From: Pimelobacter simplex
GTDB lineage: Bacteria; Actinomycetota; Actinomycetes; Propionibacteriales; Nocardioidaceae
DNA length: 64,000 bases
Reading direction: 5' to 3'
NCBI RefSeq assembly: GCF_900114845.1
Contig: NZ_FOUK01000007.1
Span: 248,001 to 312,000, forward strand
Shown: positions 47,803-56,822 of the stretch, in pieces
How positions within the stretch are numbered: position 1 is the stretch's first letter
How the letters are laid out: each line of letters begins with the position of its first letter
Translations under genes and position numbers: made by a program
Notes under the pieces: generated by a model
What the model was told of the DNA's origin: nothing
Databases searched by the model: none
The model's input: the letters and a program-made list of their open reading frames with translations, nothing else

Positions 47803-50800
47803 GCCGACTCGTCCCGCAGCCGCTGGCTGATGACAGCCGAGACGCCGTCGCCACGCATGGTGACGCCGTAGAGCGCGTCGCCGACCTCCATGGTCCGCTT
47901 CTGGTGGGTGATGACGAGCAGCTGGGAGTTCTCGCGCAGCTCCTCGTAGATCTCGAGCAGCCGGCCGAGGTTGGTGTCGTCGAGCGCGGCCTCGACCTCG
48001 TCGAGGATGTAGAAGGGCGAGGGCCGAGCCTTGAACAGGGCGACGAGGAAGGCGACCGCGACGAGCGAGCGCTCGCCGCCGGAGAGCAGCGAGAGCCGCT
48101 TGACCTTCTTGCCCGGCGGGCGGGCCTCGACCTCGATGCCGGTGGTGAGCATGTTGGCCGGGTCGGTGAGGACCAGCCGGCCCTCGCCGCCCGGGAACAG
48201 GCGGGCGAAGGTCTGGTCGAAGGCCTTGGTCACGTCGGCGTAGGCCTCGGTGAAGACCGCCTCGACCCGGGCGTCGACGTCCTTGACGATGTCGAGGAGG
48301 TCCTTGCGGGTCTGGCGCAGGTCCTCGAGCTGCTCGGAGAGGAACTGGTGGCGCTCCTCCATCGCGGAGAACTCCTCGAGCGCGAGCGGGTTGACCTTGC
48401 CGAGCATCGACAGCGCCTTCTCGGCGGACTTGAGGCGCTTGACCTGCTCGTCGCGGACGTAGGGCACGGTCCGCGGGACGGCGACGGCCGGCTCGAGCAC
48501 GGGGACGGGCTGGTCGGGGCCGTAGTCGGCGATGAGCCCGTCGGGCTCGAGGCCGAGCTCCTCGAGGGCCTTGGTCTCGATCTGCTCGATCCGCATCCGC
48601 TGCTGGGCGCGGGCCATCTCGTCGCGGTGCACCGAGCTGATCAGCTCGCCGTGCTCCTTGCCGAGGTCGCGCAGCGCCTGGCGCACGCCCATGAGCTCGT
48701 GCTCGCGGCCGCGGCGCGAGTCCTCGACCGACGTACGACGTGCGGTGGCCTCGTCGATCGAGGCCTCCAGGCGCGCCAGCACGAAGGTGACCGCGGTGGC
48801 GACCGCCTGGCCGGCCCGGCCCTCGGCGAGCAGCCGCTCGCGGCGCTCGGCGGCGCGGGCCCGGGAGACCCGCTCGGCCTCGGCGGCCTTGCGCATCTGG
48901 TCGACCCGGCCGTGCAGCGCGCGGCCGCGCTCCTCGGAGGTGCGCAGCGCGAGGCGGGCCTCCATCTCGGTCTGCCGGGCGGCGCGGGTGGCCTCGACCA
49001 ACCGCTCCTGCTCGGTGGTGTCGGGCTCCTCGTCGGAGTCCTGCTCGGCGCTCGCGAGGCGCTGCTCGAGCTCGGCGAGGCCGACCAGGGCCTGCTCGCG
49101 GGAGGTCTCGGCCTGGGCGATCGCCTCGGTCATCCGCTCGGCCTCGGCGCGCGCGGCGCGGGCGAGCGAGCCGTGCTGGCCGAGCTCCTCGGCGACGGCG
49201 GCGAGCGTGGCGTCGGACTCGTGGAGCTTGGCGAGCGCCACGTCGACCCGCTGCTTGGCCTCGGCCCGCTCGTTCTCGATCCGGGCCAGGTCGAAGGAGA
49301 GCCGCTCGGCGTCGGCGACGGCCGTGGCGAGCGCCTCGGTGGCCTCGTCGACCGCGGCCTGGATCTCGATCAGGCTCTGCGTCGCGTGCGAGCCGCCGGA
49401 GGCGAAGTGCGCGCCGAACAGGTCGCCGTCACGGGTGACCGCGACGACGTCGGCCAGGTCGGCCACCAGCGCCCGGGCGGCGGGGAGGTCGTCGACGACG
49501 GCGACCTTGCGCAGCAGCCGGTTGAGCGCCGGGCGGACCGGGGCCGGGCACTCGACCACGGTGGCGGCGTAGGCCACCCCGGCGGGCAGTGCGGGCCACG
49601 AGGCGGGCGTCTCGGACTCTCCCCCGCCGAGCAGCAGCCCGGCGCGGCCGAGGTCTTCGGTCTTGAGGTGGTCGATGGCCGCGACAGCCGTGTCGGCGTC
49701 GGTGACGGCGACCGCGTCGGCGGCCGCACCGAGGGCGGCGGCGACGGCGCCCTCGTACCCGGAGCGCACCGTGACCAGCGCGGCGACCGAGCCGAGCAGG
49801 CCGGAGATCTCGTCGCTGGCGGCCAGGAGTGCGCCGGCGCCGTCCTTGCGGGCGAGGCCGAGCTCGAGCGCCTCCTTGCGGGCCGTGAGGCCGGCCTTGT
49901 CGCGGTCGGCCTGCTGCGCCTCCTCGCGGACCTTGGCGAGGCGCTCCTCGAGGTCGTCGAACGACGCGACGGCGGCCTCGTGCTCGGCGTCGAGCCCCTC
50001 CTCGCCGGCGTCGAGACCGGCGACGCGGGTCTCGAGGGCGGTGAAGTCGCGCTGGGAGCGGTCGGCGCGCGCGATCGCGTCGGTGCGCGCGGCCTCGAGG
50101 CGCCCGATCTCCTCCTCGGCGGCGGTGGCGCGCGAGCGCAGCGTGTTGACCTGGCCGTGCAGCCGGGCCAGGCCCTCGCGGCGGTCGGCGGCGGCCCGGA
50201 GCAGCCCGGCGACCCGGCGCTCCTCGGCGGCGGCGGCGTCCTCGGACGCCCGGCGGGCTGCGACGGCGGCCTCGAGCGCGGCCTGCTGCTCGGCGACGAG
50301 GGCGGCGATCTCGGCCTCGTGGGCGGCGAGCCGCGCCGCCTCGGCGTCGAGCTCGTCGGGGTCGCGACCGGTCTCGACCTCGGCCTCGGCGACGCCGGCC
50401 GCGTTGCGGACCCGCTCGGCGGCGAGGCTCTGCGTTCCGCGGAAGCGCTCGCGCAGCGCCTGGAGCGACGACAGCGTCTCCTGGGCCGCGGAGAGGGCCG
50501 GGAGGTCCTCGCGCAGCGCGGCCTCGAGCGTGGCCTCCTGCTCGCGCGCGGCGGTGATCGCGGCCTCGACCTCCTCGCGGCGCTGGAGGAGCACGCTCTC
50601 GTCGGCGAGCTCCTGCTCGAGCGACGTCCGCGCGGTCACCAGGTCGTCGGCCAGCAGCCGCGCCCTGGCGTCGCGGACGTCGGCCTGGACCGTCGCCGCG
50701 CGGCGGGCCACCTCGGCCTGCCGGCCCAGCGGCTTGAGCTGGCGGCGGATCTCGCTGAGCAGGTCGTTGAGCCGGTTGAGGTTGCCCTCGGTGGAGTCGA

Positions 50801-51341
50801 GCTTGCGGAGCGCCTTCTCCTTGCGCTTGCGGTGCTTGAGGACGCCGGCGGCCTCCTCGATGAAGCCGCGCCGGTCCTCCGGCGTCGCGTGCAGGATCTG
50901 GTCGAGCTGGCCCTGGCCGACGATGACGTGCATCTCGCGGCCGATGCCGGAGTCGCTGAGCAGCTCCTGGACGTCGAGCAGCCGGCAGGTGGTGCCGTTG
51001 ATGGCGTACTCGGAGCCGCCGGTGCGGAACATCGTCCGGCTGATGGTGACCTCGGAGTACTCGATCGGCAGCGCGCCGTCGGAGTTGTCGATGGTCAGCA
51101 CGACCTCGGCCCGGCCCAGCGGGGGGCGGCCCGACGTACCGGCGAAGATGACGTCGTCCATCTTGCCGCCGCGCAGGCTCTTGGCGCTCGCCTCGCCCAT
51201 CACCCAGGCGAGGGCGTCGACGACATTGGACTTGCCGGAGCCGTTGGGGCCGACGATGCAGGTGATGCCGGGCTCGAGCTGCAGGGTGGTCGCGGACGCG
51301 AAGGACTTGAACCCCTTGAGGGTCAGGCTCTTCAGATACAC
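47799..51341 (-). CDS. smc: chromosome segregation protein SMC
   Basis: Condensin ATPase organising the nucleoid together with ScpA and ScpB (not in window). The 1180 residues show: N-terminal head VYLKSLTLKGFKSFASAT with Walker A GPNGSGKSNVVDAL near residues 32-45, a long coiled coil rich in Ala/Glu/Arg, a hinge near 510-660 (GYEGAVAAALGAAADAVAVT, GGSHATQSLIEIQ), a second coil, and the C-terminal head. The signature is LLSGGERSLVAVAFLVALFK, with Walker B FYILDEVEAALDDTNL near 1110. GTG start. Length is normal. Orientation smc to ftsY is conserved. Confidence 0.96.
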   Translation of the reverse strand: MYLKSLTLKGFKSFASATTLQLEPGITCIVGPNGSGKSNVVDALAWVMGEASAKSLRGGKMDDVIFAGTSGRPPLGRAEVVLTIDNSDGALPIEYSEVTISRTMFRTGGSEYAINGTTCRLLDVQELLSDSGIGREMHVIVGQGQLDQILHATPEDRRGFIEEAAGVLKHRKRKEKALRKLDSTEGNLNRLNDLLSEIRRQLKPLGRQAEVARRAATVQADVRDARARLLADDLVTARTSLEQELADESVLLQRREEVEAAITAAREQEATLEAALREDLPALSAAQETLSSLQALRERFRGTQSLAAERVRNAAGVAEAEVETGRDPDELDAEAARLAAHEAEIAALVAEQQAALEAAVAARRASEDAAAAEERRVAGLLRAAADRREGLARLHGQVNTLRSRATAAEEEIGRLEAARTDAIARADRSQRDFTALETRVAGLDAGEEGLDAEHEAAVASFDDLEERLAKVREEAQQADRDKAGLTARKEALELGLARKDGAGALLAASDEISGLLGSVAALVTVRSGYEGAVAAALGAAADAVAVTDADTAVAAIDHLKTEDLGRAGLLLGGGESETPASWPALPAGVAYAATVVECPAPVRPALNRLLRKVAVVDDLPAARALVADLADVVAVTRDGDLFGAHFASGGSHATQSLIEIQAAVDEATEALATAVADAERLSFDLARIENERAEAKQRVDVALAKLHESDATLAAVAEELGQHGSLARAARAEAERMTEAIAQAETSREQALVGLAELEQRLASAEQDSDEEPDTTEQERLVEATRAARQTEMEARLALRTSEERGRALHGRVDQMRKAAEAERVSRARAAERRERLLAEGRAGQAVATAVTFVLARLEASIDEATARRTSVEDSRRGREHELMGVRQALRDLGKEHGELISSVHRDEMARAQQRMRIEQIETKALEELGLEPDGLIADYGPDQPVPVLEPAVAVPRTVPYVRDEQVKRLKSAEKALSMLGKVNPLALEEFSAMEERHQFLSEQLEDLRQTRKDLLDIVKDVDARVEAVFTEAYADVTKAFDQTFARLFPGGEGRLVLTDPANMLTTGIEVEARPPGKKVKRLSLLSGGERSLVAVAFLVALFKARPSPFYILDEVEAALDDTNLGRLLEIYEELRENSQLLVITHQKRTMEVGDALYGVTMRGDGVSAVISQRLRDESA

Positions 51342-51404
51342 GCAGTCTCCCTTCGGGGTCGGTCAGGTCGGGTCCGACGCGGGGGAAGCTCGGCGGGTCT
51401 CAGG

Positions 51405-52670
51405 CTACCCCGCGGGGCCGACGGAACGCTGCACCCCGGAGCCGCCGTCGTCGGCGTGCGCGATGTGGCCCAGCTGGCGCCACACGAGCGCCAGGGTCAC
51501 CCCCGAGCCCACGAAGGCGAACCAGAACGGCGCCAGCACTCCCCCGTGCTGCGCGATCAGCCCGCCCAGCCCGCTGCCGATGACGGTGCCGCCGTAGATC
51601 GCGACGCTGTAGACCGAGCCGACCCTCCCCTGGAACTCCAGCGGCACGGCCCGCTGCCGGATGGCCTGCGAGAGCGTCCCCCAGAACAGTGCGTAGACCC
51701 CGAAGCCGAACATGATGAGCAGCGCCACCCACGGCACCCGGGTGAGCGCGAACGCCAGGTGCATGAGCACCTCGAGCCCCAGGCACGTGCGCATCAGCGT
51801 GGCCATCGAGACGCGCCGCTCCAGCGGGCCGTAGAGGAAGGCCGCGACCAGCCCGCCGGCCGCCGAGGCCGTGGTGAGCAGGCCGTAGCCGATCGGCCCC
51901 ATGTCGAGGACGTCGAGCGAGTAGAGCACCAGCACCGACCACGCCGCGGCCCAGGTGATGTTGAAGGTGACGATGACCAGCGCGAGCGTCCGCACCGGCG
52001 GGTGGCCGAGCATCCAGCGCAGGCCCTCGCCGATGTCGCGCAGCACGTGGGTGTCGACCTCACCGCGGACCGGTCCCGGCGGCAGCGCGATCCGGGTCGC
52101 CAGCACCACCCCCAGCAGCCCGCACACGATCTGGGCCCCGAACGGCACCGCCATCCCCACCGCGAACAGCGCCGCCCCCAGCGGCGCGCCCGCGAACTGG
52201 TTGAGCAGGATGAACCCGACCTGCAGCCGCGCGTTCGCGATGCCCAGGTCGCTCTTGCGGACCAGCATCGGCAGGAACGTCCGGTACGCCGTGTCGGCGA
52301 ACACCTCCGCCGTCCCCAGCAGGAACATCGCGCCCAGCACCAGCGCGATGTCGACGACGCCCGTCACGATCGTCGCGCACAGCAGCGCCAGCACCACCGC
52401 CCGCAGCAGGTTCGCGACGACCACCATCCGCAGCCGGTCAACCCGGTCGGCGACCGCCCCCGCGAGCAGCCCGAACAGCAGCCACGGCAGCCCCACCAGC
52501 AGCATCGCCATCGACACCAGCGCCGGCGAGCGCGTCTGCGAGGCCACCAGCAGCGGCCCCGCCGCCAGCGCGATCCCGTCGCCCAGGTTGCTCACCCACG
52601 CCGACGCCACGAGGTGCCGGAAGCCCGGGCCGAGCCGGGCCGGCGCGACAGCTTCGATCACCCGGGCCAC
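51405..52670 (-). CDS. MFS transporter, DHA3-like exporter
   Basis: 421-residue major-facilitator protein with 11-12 membrane segments. The DHA3/MFS_3 pattern is visible in FRHLVASAWVSNLGDGIALA, LPWLLFGLLAGAVADRVDRL (motif A with GAVADRVDR) and LGTAEVFADTAYRTFLPMLV, which is typical of enterobactin/macrolide-efflux-like exporters. Substrate unknown. The GTG start is uncertain by a few codons. It is transcribed toward smc with a 63-base gap; no regulator is adjacent. Confidence 0.88.
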   Translation of the reverse strand: MARVIEAVAPARLGPGFRHLVASAWVSNLGDGIALAAGPLLVASQTRSPALVSMAMLLVGLPWLLFGLLAGAVADRVDRLRMVVVANLLRAVVLALLCATIVTGVVDIALVLGAMFLLGTAEVFADTAYRTFLPMLVRKSDLGIANARLQVGFILLNQFAGAPLGAALFAVGMAVPFGAQIVCGLLGVVLATRIALPPGPVRGEVDTHVLRDIGEGLRWMLGHPPVRTLALVIVTFNITWAAAWSVLVLYSLDVLDMGPIGYGLLTTASAAGGLVAAFLYGPLERRVSMATLMRTCLGLEVLMHLAFALTRVPWVALLIMFGFGVYALFWGTLSQAIRQRAVPLEFQGRVGSVYSVAIYGGTVIGSGLGGLIAQHGGVLAPFWFAFVGSGVTLALVWRQLGHIAHADDGGSGVQRSVGPAG

Positions 52671-52742
52671 AAGGTCGAGACGCTAGGCCTGCGGGGGCGG
52701 CGGCGCCAGTGGTTTTGGGTGGGGGGCTCAGTGGTGCAGGAG

Positions 52743-53309
52743 TCAGTGGTGCAGGAGCGCGCGCAGGTCGACGGCGACCTCGCCCCAGGTGCCGACGACG
52801 ACCGAACCGGCCGGGTGCTCGTCGTCGAGGTCGAGGAGGCGGTCCCAGCCGTCGCCGGCGTTGCTGTCGACGCTCAGGGTGCGCCGGGCCCGGTCGATCA
52901 TCCAGTACTGGGCGACGCCCGCGCGCTGGTACTCCCGGGACTTGCGGACCTTGTCCTCGCCTGCGGTGGACGGGGAGAGGACCTCGACGACGAGGATCGG
53001 GACGAGGTCGGCCCAGACGACCTCGTCGTCGCGCAGCTCGAACACGGCGATGTCGGGCACCCGGTACCGGCCCTGGTGGCGCCACCCCGCGTCGGTACGG
53101 ACGTCGACCTCGGGCGCGAGAGCCGTCTCGATCAGGTTGGCGAGGCGGCGCTGGACGGCGTTGTGTCCGCTGACTGCCGGCGGCATCAGGATCGCCTCGC
53201 CGTCGACGTACTCGGCCTTGGACTTCTCGGGGAGCGCGAGGAACTCGGCCGGCGACATCCGCACGCGCTCGAGCCGGAAGGGCCACGGCGGCGGAGACAG
53301 GGCGGACAT
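52743..53309 (-). CDS. Uma2 family (DUF820) PD-(D/E)xK-like protein
   Basis: 188-residue protein of the Uma2 restriction-endonuclease-like family. The core is VRMSPAEFLALPEKSKAEYV with the first Glu, then YRVPDIAVFELRDDEVVWAD and ILVVEVLSPSTAGEDKVRKS, which supply the Asp ... ExxS/K active-site pattern, and YQRAGVAQYWMIDRARRT. Uma2 genes are scattered and often multicopy in actinobacteria and cyanobacteria; function is unproven. The ATG at MSALSPPPW is chosen since GAGGGAG lies 5 bases upstream. It is an isolated accessory gene inside an otherwise core region. Confidence 0.88.
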   Translation of the reverse strand: MSALSPPPWPFRLERVRMSPAEFLALPEKSKAEYVDGEAILMPPAVSGHNAVQRRLANLIETALAPEVDVRTDAGWRHQGRYRVPDIAVFELRDDEVVWADLVPILVVEVLSPSTAGEDKVRKSREYQRAGVAQYWMIDRARRTLSVDSNAGDGWDRLLDLDDEHPAGSVVVGTWGEVAVDLRALLHH

Positions 53310-53458
53310 CGGTGCTCCCTCGGCGGTCGACACATCCAGGATCCTCATCGTCACACGCTGTCGCCCGATACGACAGCGGGTAGCGACGATGGTGCGCGAA
53401 ATGAGGACCGGGCGCGAACGGCTCTCCACAGGCCCACCTCGCGACCCGAAAAACGGTG

Positions 53459-53491
53459 GGACCACCCGACGCCGTACGGCGAGGGTGGTCC
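53459..53491 (-). terminator. nested hairpin after the small coiled-coil gene
   Basis: GGACCACCC (53459-53467) pairs with GGGTGGTCC (53483-53491), and inside it CGCCG-TA-CGGCG pairs again, giving about 14 bp of stem. It begins 51 bases after the stop of the coiled-coil gene. Upstream plus-strand sequence CGAAAAACGGTG supplies a U-run on the minus transcript, making this one of the more classical terminators here. Confidence 0.78.
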
Positions 53492-53541
53492 GTTCGTGGT
53501 GCACCTGGGCGACGACGGGAGCTCGTCGTCGGAGTCCGCGG

Positions 53542-53739
53542 TCAGGCCGGCTGCATCTCCTGCGCGTCGCCGGTCAGGATCTCGGCCGCACGGGCCGACA
53601 TCAGCTTGTCGTTCTCCTCCGAGAGGCGAAGGACGAGGGACTCCAGCTCGGCGACCCGGTTGCGCAGCCGAGCATTCTCGACGGCGAGTCGGGGGTCGCG
53701 GAGGTCGCTGTTCAGGTGGCCGATCAGCGCCTTGGCCAT
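53542..53739 (-). CDS. small coiled-coil protein, conserved in actinobacteria (unknown function)
   Basis: 65 residues: MAKALIGHLNSDLRDPRLAV, then a leucine-zipper-like helix (LRNRVAELESLVLRLSEEND with Leu/Val at heptad spacing) and an Ala/Glu tail. I recall similar short proteins beginning MAKAL(L/I)G in actinobacteria but no function. The internal ATG is preferred over upstream codons because it starts this conserved-looking motif. It lies between mutM and a nested terminator, probably at the end of the mutM transcript or alone. Confidence 0.68.
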   Translation of the reverse strand: MAKALIGHLNSDLRDPRLAVENARLRNRVAELESLVLRLSEENDKLMSARAAEILTGDAQEMQPA

Positions 53740-53835
53740 GAAGTGAGCCTTCCGGTTCGACAGGGTGTCAGCCCGTTGGGGGCCGTCTCCAAGAGACCCA
53801 CTTCGGCTCGCCAGGGTCAAACCTCCGACGCCCGG

Positions 53836-54696
53836 CTAGCCGCGGCGGCGCCGCGGCACCGGCTGGCACCGCGGGCAGAAGTACGACGAGCGGTTCATGA
53901 ACGCCACCCGGCGGATCGTCGTCCCGCACCGGTCGCAGGGCTCGTCCTCGCGCCCGTAGGCGTGGAGCGAGCGGTCGAAGTAGCCGGACTCGCCGTTGAC
54001 GTTGACGTAGAGCGCGTCGAACGACGTCCCGCCCTGGGCGAGCGCGGCCGTCATGACGTCGCGAGCGTGGCCGAGCAGCGCGACAGCCTGGCCCCGGGTG
54101 AGCCGGTCGCCGGGCCGCTCGCCGTGCAGGCCCGCGCGCCAGAGCGCCTCGTCGGCGTAGATGTTGCCGACGCCGGAGATGAGGCCCTGGTCGAGCAGCA
54201 GCCGCTTGACGCCCGACGTGCGCTTGCGGAGCCGGGCGACGAAGGCGTCGTCGTCGAACTCCGGGTCGAGCGGGTCGCGGGCGATGTGGGCGATCTCGGG
54301 CGGCAGCTCGGCGCCGCCGAGCGAGACGGACAGGCCGCCGAACATCCGCTGGTCGACGAAGCGCAGCTCGCGCCCGTGCTCGGTGCCGGTGAGGGCGAAG
54401 CGGACGCGCAGGTGCCGCTCGGCGGGCGTGTCGACCGGCTGGACCAGCATCTGGCCGCTCATCCCGAGGTGCCCGAGGATCGCGTTGCCGTCGTCGAGGG
54501 GAAGCCAGAGGTACTTGCCGCGGCGCCGGGCGCCGTCGATCCGGCGTCCGGTCAGTGCGGCGGCGAAGCCGAGCGGGCCGCCGGGGTGGCGGCGCACGGG
54601 CCGTTCGTGGAGGACGTCGACCGCGGCGATCGTGGCGCCACTGACGTGGCGCTCGAGGCCGGCGCGGACGACCTCGACCTCGGGGAGCTCGGGCAC
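53836..54696 (-). CDS. mutM: formamidopyrimidine-DNA glycosylase
   Basis: Base-excision repair enzyme removing 8-oxoguanine and Fapy lesions, with AP-lyase activity. The protein begins MPELPEVEVVRAGLE, so Pro2 and Glu3 of the active site are intact. GHLGMSGQML, the helix-two-turn-helix around LLDQGLISGVGNIYADEALW, and the C-terminal zinc finger YGREDEPCDRCGTTIRRVAF ... YFCPRCQ are all present. 286 residues is normal. GTG start 10 bases after the rnc stop; rnc-mutM adjacency is conserved. Confidence 0.96.
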   Translation of the reverse strand: MPELPEVEVVRAGLERHVSGATIAAVDVLHERPVRRHPGGPLGFAAALTGRRIDGARRRGKYLWLPLDDGNAILGHLGMSGQMLVQPVDTPAERHLRVRFALTGTEHGRELRFVDQRMFGGLSVSLGGAELPPEIAHIARDPLDPEFDDDAFVARLRKRTSGVKRLLLDQGLISGVGNIYADEALWRAGLHGERPGDRLTRGQAVALLGHARDVMTAALAQGGTSFDALYVNVNGESGYFDRSLHAYGREDEPCDRCGTTIRRVAFMNRSSYFCPRCQPVPRRRRG

Positions 54697-54706
54697 GACG
54701 CCCTGC

Positions 54707-55468
54707 TCAGCTGCCGGAGCCGACCGGCCGGCCGTTGGTGTCGAGGCCGAGCGCGGCGGCGATCTCGCCGAACGCGGTCTGGGCGGCGCCCTGCTCGGCC
54801 TCCTTCTTGGAGCGGCCGACGCCGTTGCCGTAGAGCTTGTCGCCCACGCGCACCTGGGCGGTGAAGGTCTTCATGTGGTCCGGGCCGTCGTCCTCGATGA
54901 CGTACTCGGGGACGCCGAGCGTCTGGTCGGCGGCGAGCTCCTGGAGGGAGGTCTTCCAGTCCAGGCCCGCGCCGAGCGCCGAGGCCGCCTCGATGAGCGG
55001 GTCGAACAGCCGGTGCACGACGGCCGAGGAGACCTCGATGCCGCCGGTGAGGTGGATCGCCCCGATCACGGCCTCGACCGTGTCGGAGAGGATGGACGCC
55101 TTGTCGCGTCCGCCGGTCGCCTCTTCGCCGCGGCCCAGCTTGATGTGGGCGCCGAGCCCGATCTCGCGGGCCACGCCGGCCAGCGCGCGGGCGTTGACGA
55201 CGGCCGCGCGCAGCTTGGCGAGACGGCCCTCGGAGAGGTCCGGGTGGGTCAGGTACAGCGTCTCGGTGACCACGACTCCGAGCACCGAGTCACCGAGGAA
55301 CTCCAGCCTCTCGTTGGTCGGAAGACCACCGTTCTCGTAGGCGTAGGAGCGGTGCGTCAGCGCGAGGTCGAGCAGCTCGGGGGTCAGCGAGGGATCCCCG
55401 AGCGCTCGACGCAGCTCGTCGTACGCGGTGATGCTGGTGTACCTGACGTCGTCCGGTCGCCGGCTCAG
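54707..55468 (-). CDS. rnc: ribonuclease III, apparent CTG start
   Basis: Double-strand-specific RNase for rRNA processing. The catalytic domain has LTHRSYAYENGGLPTNERLE, the signature NERLEFLGDSVLGVVV near residues 50-65 and DTVEAVIGAIHLTGG. A dsRBD follows (WKTSLQELAADQTLGVPEYV, GRSKKEAEQGAAQTAF). Oddly, there is no ATG, GTG or TTG in frame between the rpmF stop and the conserved core. The best candidate is CTG overlapping the rpmF stop as CTGA, in the same geometry as the GTGA/ATGA overlaps elsewhere in this window. Product would be 253 residues. An ATC start 12 codons further in, or a base error, are alternatives. Confidence 0.9.
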   Translation of the reverse strand: MSRRPDDVRYTSITAYDELRRALGDPSLTPELLDLALTHRSYAYENGGLPTNERLEFLGDSVLGVVVTETLYLTHPDLSEGRLAKLRAAVVNARALAGVAREIGLGAHIKLGRGEEATGGRDKASILSDTVEAVIGAIHLTGGIEVSSAVVHRLFDPLIEAASALGAGLDWKTSLQELAADQTLGVPEYVIEDDGPDHMKTFTAQVRVGDKLYGNGVGRSKKEAEQGAAQTAFGEIAAALGLDTNGRPVGSGS

Positions 55469-55650
55469 AGAACCTGGCGACGCTCGGCGCGGGCGCCGTA
55501 CTGACCGCAGGTGCCGCAGGCGCGGTGCGGGAGGTGCTTGGCGCCGCAGGCCGGGTTGGCACAGGTCACCAGCGACGGGGCGACAGCCTTCCACTGCGAG
55601 CGACGGTGCCGCGTGTTGCTGCGCGACATCTTCCGCTTCGGAACAGCCAC
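55465..55650 (-). CDS. rpmF: 50S ribosomal protein L32
   Basis: 61-residue L32: MAVPKRKMSRSNTRHRRSQW and the zinc-binding segment CANPACGAKHLPHRACGTCG with four cysteines (C+ form), ending YGARAERRQVL. ATG with AAGGAG 8 bases upstream. It follows the YceD-like gene after 42 bases, the conserved yceD-rpmF pair. Its stop codon shares bases with the candidate rnc start. Confidence 0.96.
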   Translation of the reverse strand: MAVPKRKMSRSNTRHRRSQWKAVAPSLVTCANPACGAKHLPHRACGTCGQYGARAERRQVL

Positions 55651-55692
55651 TGTCTTCTCCTTGGTTCGGGTGCGCTCGGGGCGAGCGCCTCT

Positions 55693-56271
55693 TCAGTCCG
55701 TGGGTTCTTGCTCGAGCTTGGTCAGCGCCGCCCAGCGGGGGTCGATCGCAGCCTCGTGCGTGTGGTCCGGCTCGTCCGCGAGCCGCACCCCACACTCGGG
55801 GCACAACCCGGGACAGTCGTCCTGGCACAGCGGCTGGAACGGCAGTGCGAGCACCACCGCGTCCCGCAGCACGGTCTCCAGGTCGAGCAGGTCGTCCTGG
55901 AGCATGCTGACCTCGTCGTCCTCCTCGGCTCCCTCGGAGTCACGGATGTCGTCGTAGACGAACAGCTCCTGGAACGTCACCTCGAGGTCTTCTCGGATCG
56001 GCTCCAGGCACCGCACGCACTCACCCTCGAGGCCGGCCTTCGCCGTCCCGGTGACGAGCACGCCTTCCATGACCGCCTCCAGGCGCAGGTCGAGCTCGAC
56101 CGGCGCGCCCTCGGGGACGGAGAGGACTTCGATGCCCAGATCTGCTGGTGCCGGAGCTGTCCGTGACACCTGACGCTGGGACCCCGGGCGGCGTCCGAGC
56201 TCGCGAGTGTCGAGCACGAGCGGCGCTCTCGGGTCCAGATGGTTCAGGGGTTCACTTCCAGGTCCGGGCAC
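55693..56271 (-). CDS. YceD family (DUF177) protein
   Basis: 192-residue acidic protein: LDPRAPLVLDTRELGRRPGS, VLVTGTAKAGLEGECVRCLE (first CxxC) and CQDDCPGLCPECGVRLADEP with a cysteine cluster typical of bacterial YceD. The family is associated with 23S rRNA accumulation and always neighbours rpmF. The start is uncertain: GTG at 56271 is chosen, with an in-frame TTG at 56286. The family normally begins just before LDPRxPLVLDT, which fits either. Confidence 0.88.
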   Translation of the reverse strand: MPGPGSEPLNHLDPRAPLVLDTRELGRRPGSQRQVSRTAPAPADLGIEVLSVPEGAPVELDLRLEAVMEGVLVTGTAKAGLEGECVRCLEPIREDLEVTFQELFVYDDIRDSEGAEEDDEVSMLQDDLLDLETVLRDAVVLALPFQPLCQDDCPGLCPECGVRLADEPDHTHEAAIDPRWAALTKLEQEPTD

Positions 56272-56339
56272 AACAGATCGGTTCAATGTTAGGGGGGCGG
56301 GTCGGACAGAGCCAATTCAGGGGTCGTCCGCCCCGCCGT

Positions 56340-56822
56340 TCACTCCCGTTCAGCGAGCTTCTTGGTGAGCCGGGTGAGCACCGCGGGCGGCACGAACGCC
56401 GAGATGTCGCCGCCGAGCGAGGCGACCTCCTTGACCAGGCTGGACGACACGTACCCCAGGCTCGCCGTGGTCGGCACGAAGACCGTCTCGACGCCGGTGA
56501 GGTGGGCGTTCATCTGGGCCATCGGCAGCTCGTACTCGTAGTCGTTGCCGCCGCGCAGGCCCTTGACGATCGCGTGGGCGTCGATGTCCTTGCAGAAGTC
56601 GACGATGAGGCCGGTGAAGCCCATCACGGTCACGTTCGGGAGGTCGGCGCAGGCCTCGCGGAGCATCTCGAGGCGCTCGTCGGGGTCGAAGAGCCGCGAC
56701 TTCGAGATGTTGGTGCCGGTCGCGACGACGAGCTCGTCGAAGAGCGCCGAGGCCCTCCGGAAGATGTCGAGGTGGCCGTAGGTGACCGGGTCGAAGGAGC
56801 CGGGGCACACCGCGCGGGTCAT
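56340..56822 (-). CDS. coaD: phosphopantetheine adenylyltransferase
   Basis: Penultimate coenzyme A enzyme, transferring AMP to 4'-phosphopantetheine. The 160 residues begin TRAVCPGSFDPVTYGHLDIF with the TxGH nucleotide motif. They continue with NISKSRLFDPDERLEML, AIVKGLRGGNDYEYELPMAQ and the C-terminal YVSSSLVKEVASLGGDI. Length is standard. ATGA overlap with rsmD upstream, the conserved rsmD-coaD pair. Confidence 0.97.
   Translation of the reverse strand: MTRAVCPGSFDPVTYGHLDIFRRASALFDELVVATGTNISKSRLFDPDERLEMLREACADLPNVTVMGFTGLIVDFCKDIDAHAIVKGLRGGNDYEYELPMAQMNAHLTGVETVFVPTTASLGYVSSSLVKEVASLGGDISAFVPPAVLTRLTKKLAERE

Noticed and set aside
53310..53541. A missed gene between the Uma2 and coiled-coil genes
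   Set aside because: No frame with coding character apart from upstream extensions of the Uma2 gene; the region mainly holds a nested terminator.
47793..53741. An open frame of nearly 2,000 codons on the plus strand opposite smc and the MFS gene
   Set aside because: It is the antisense of real genes with complete family motifs. Its translation is low-complexity (Ala/Gly/Leu/Asp), a usual by-product of high-GC codon bias.
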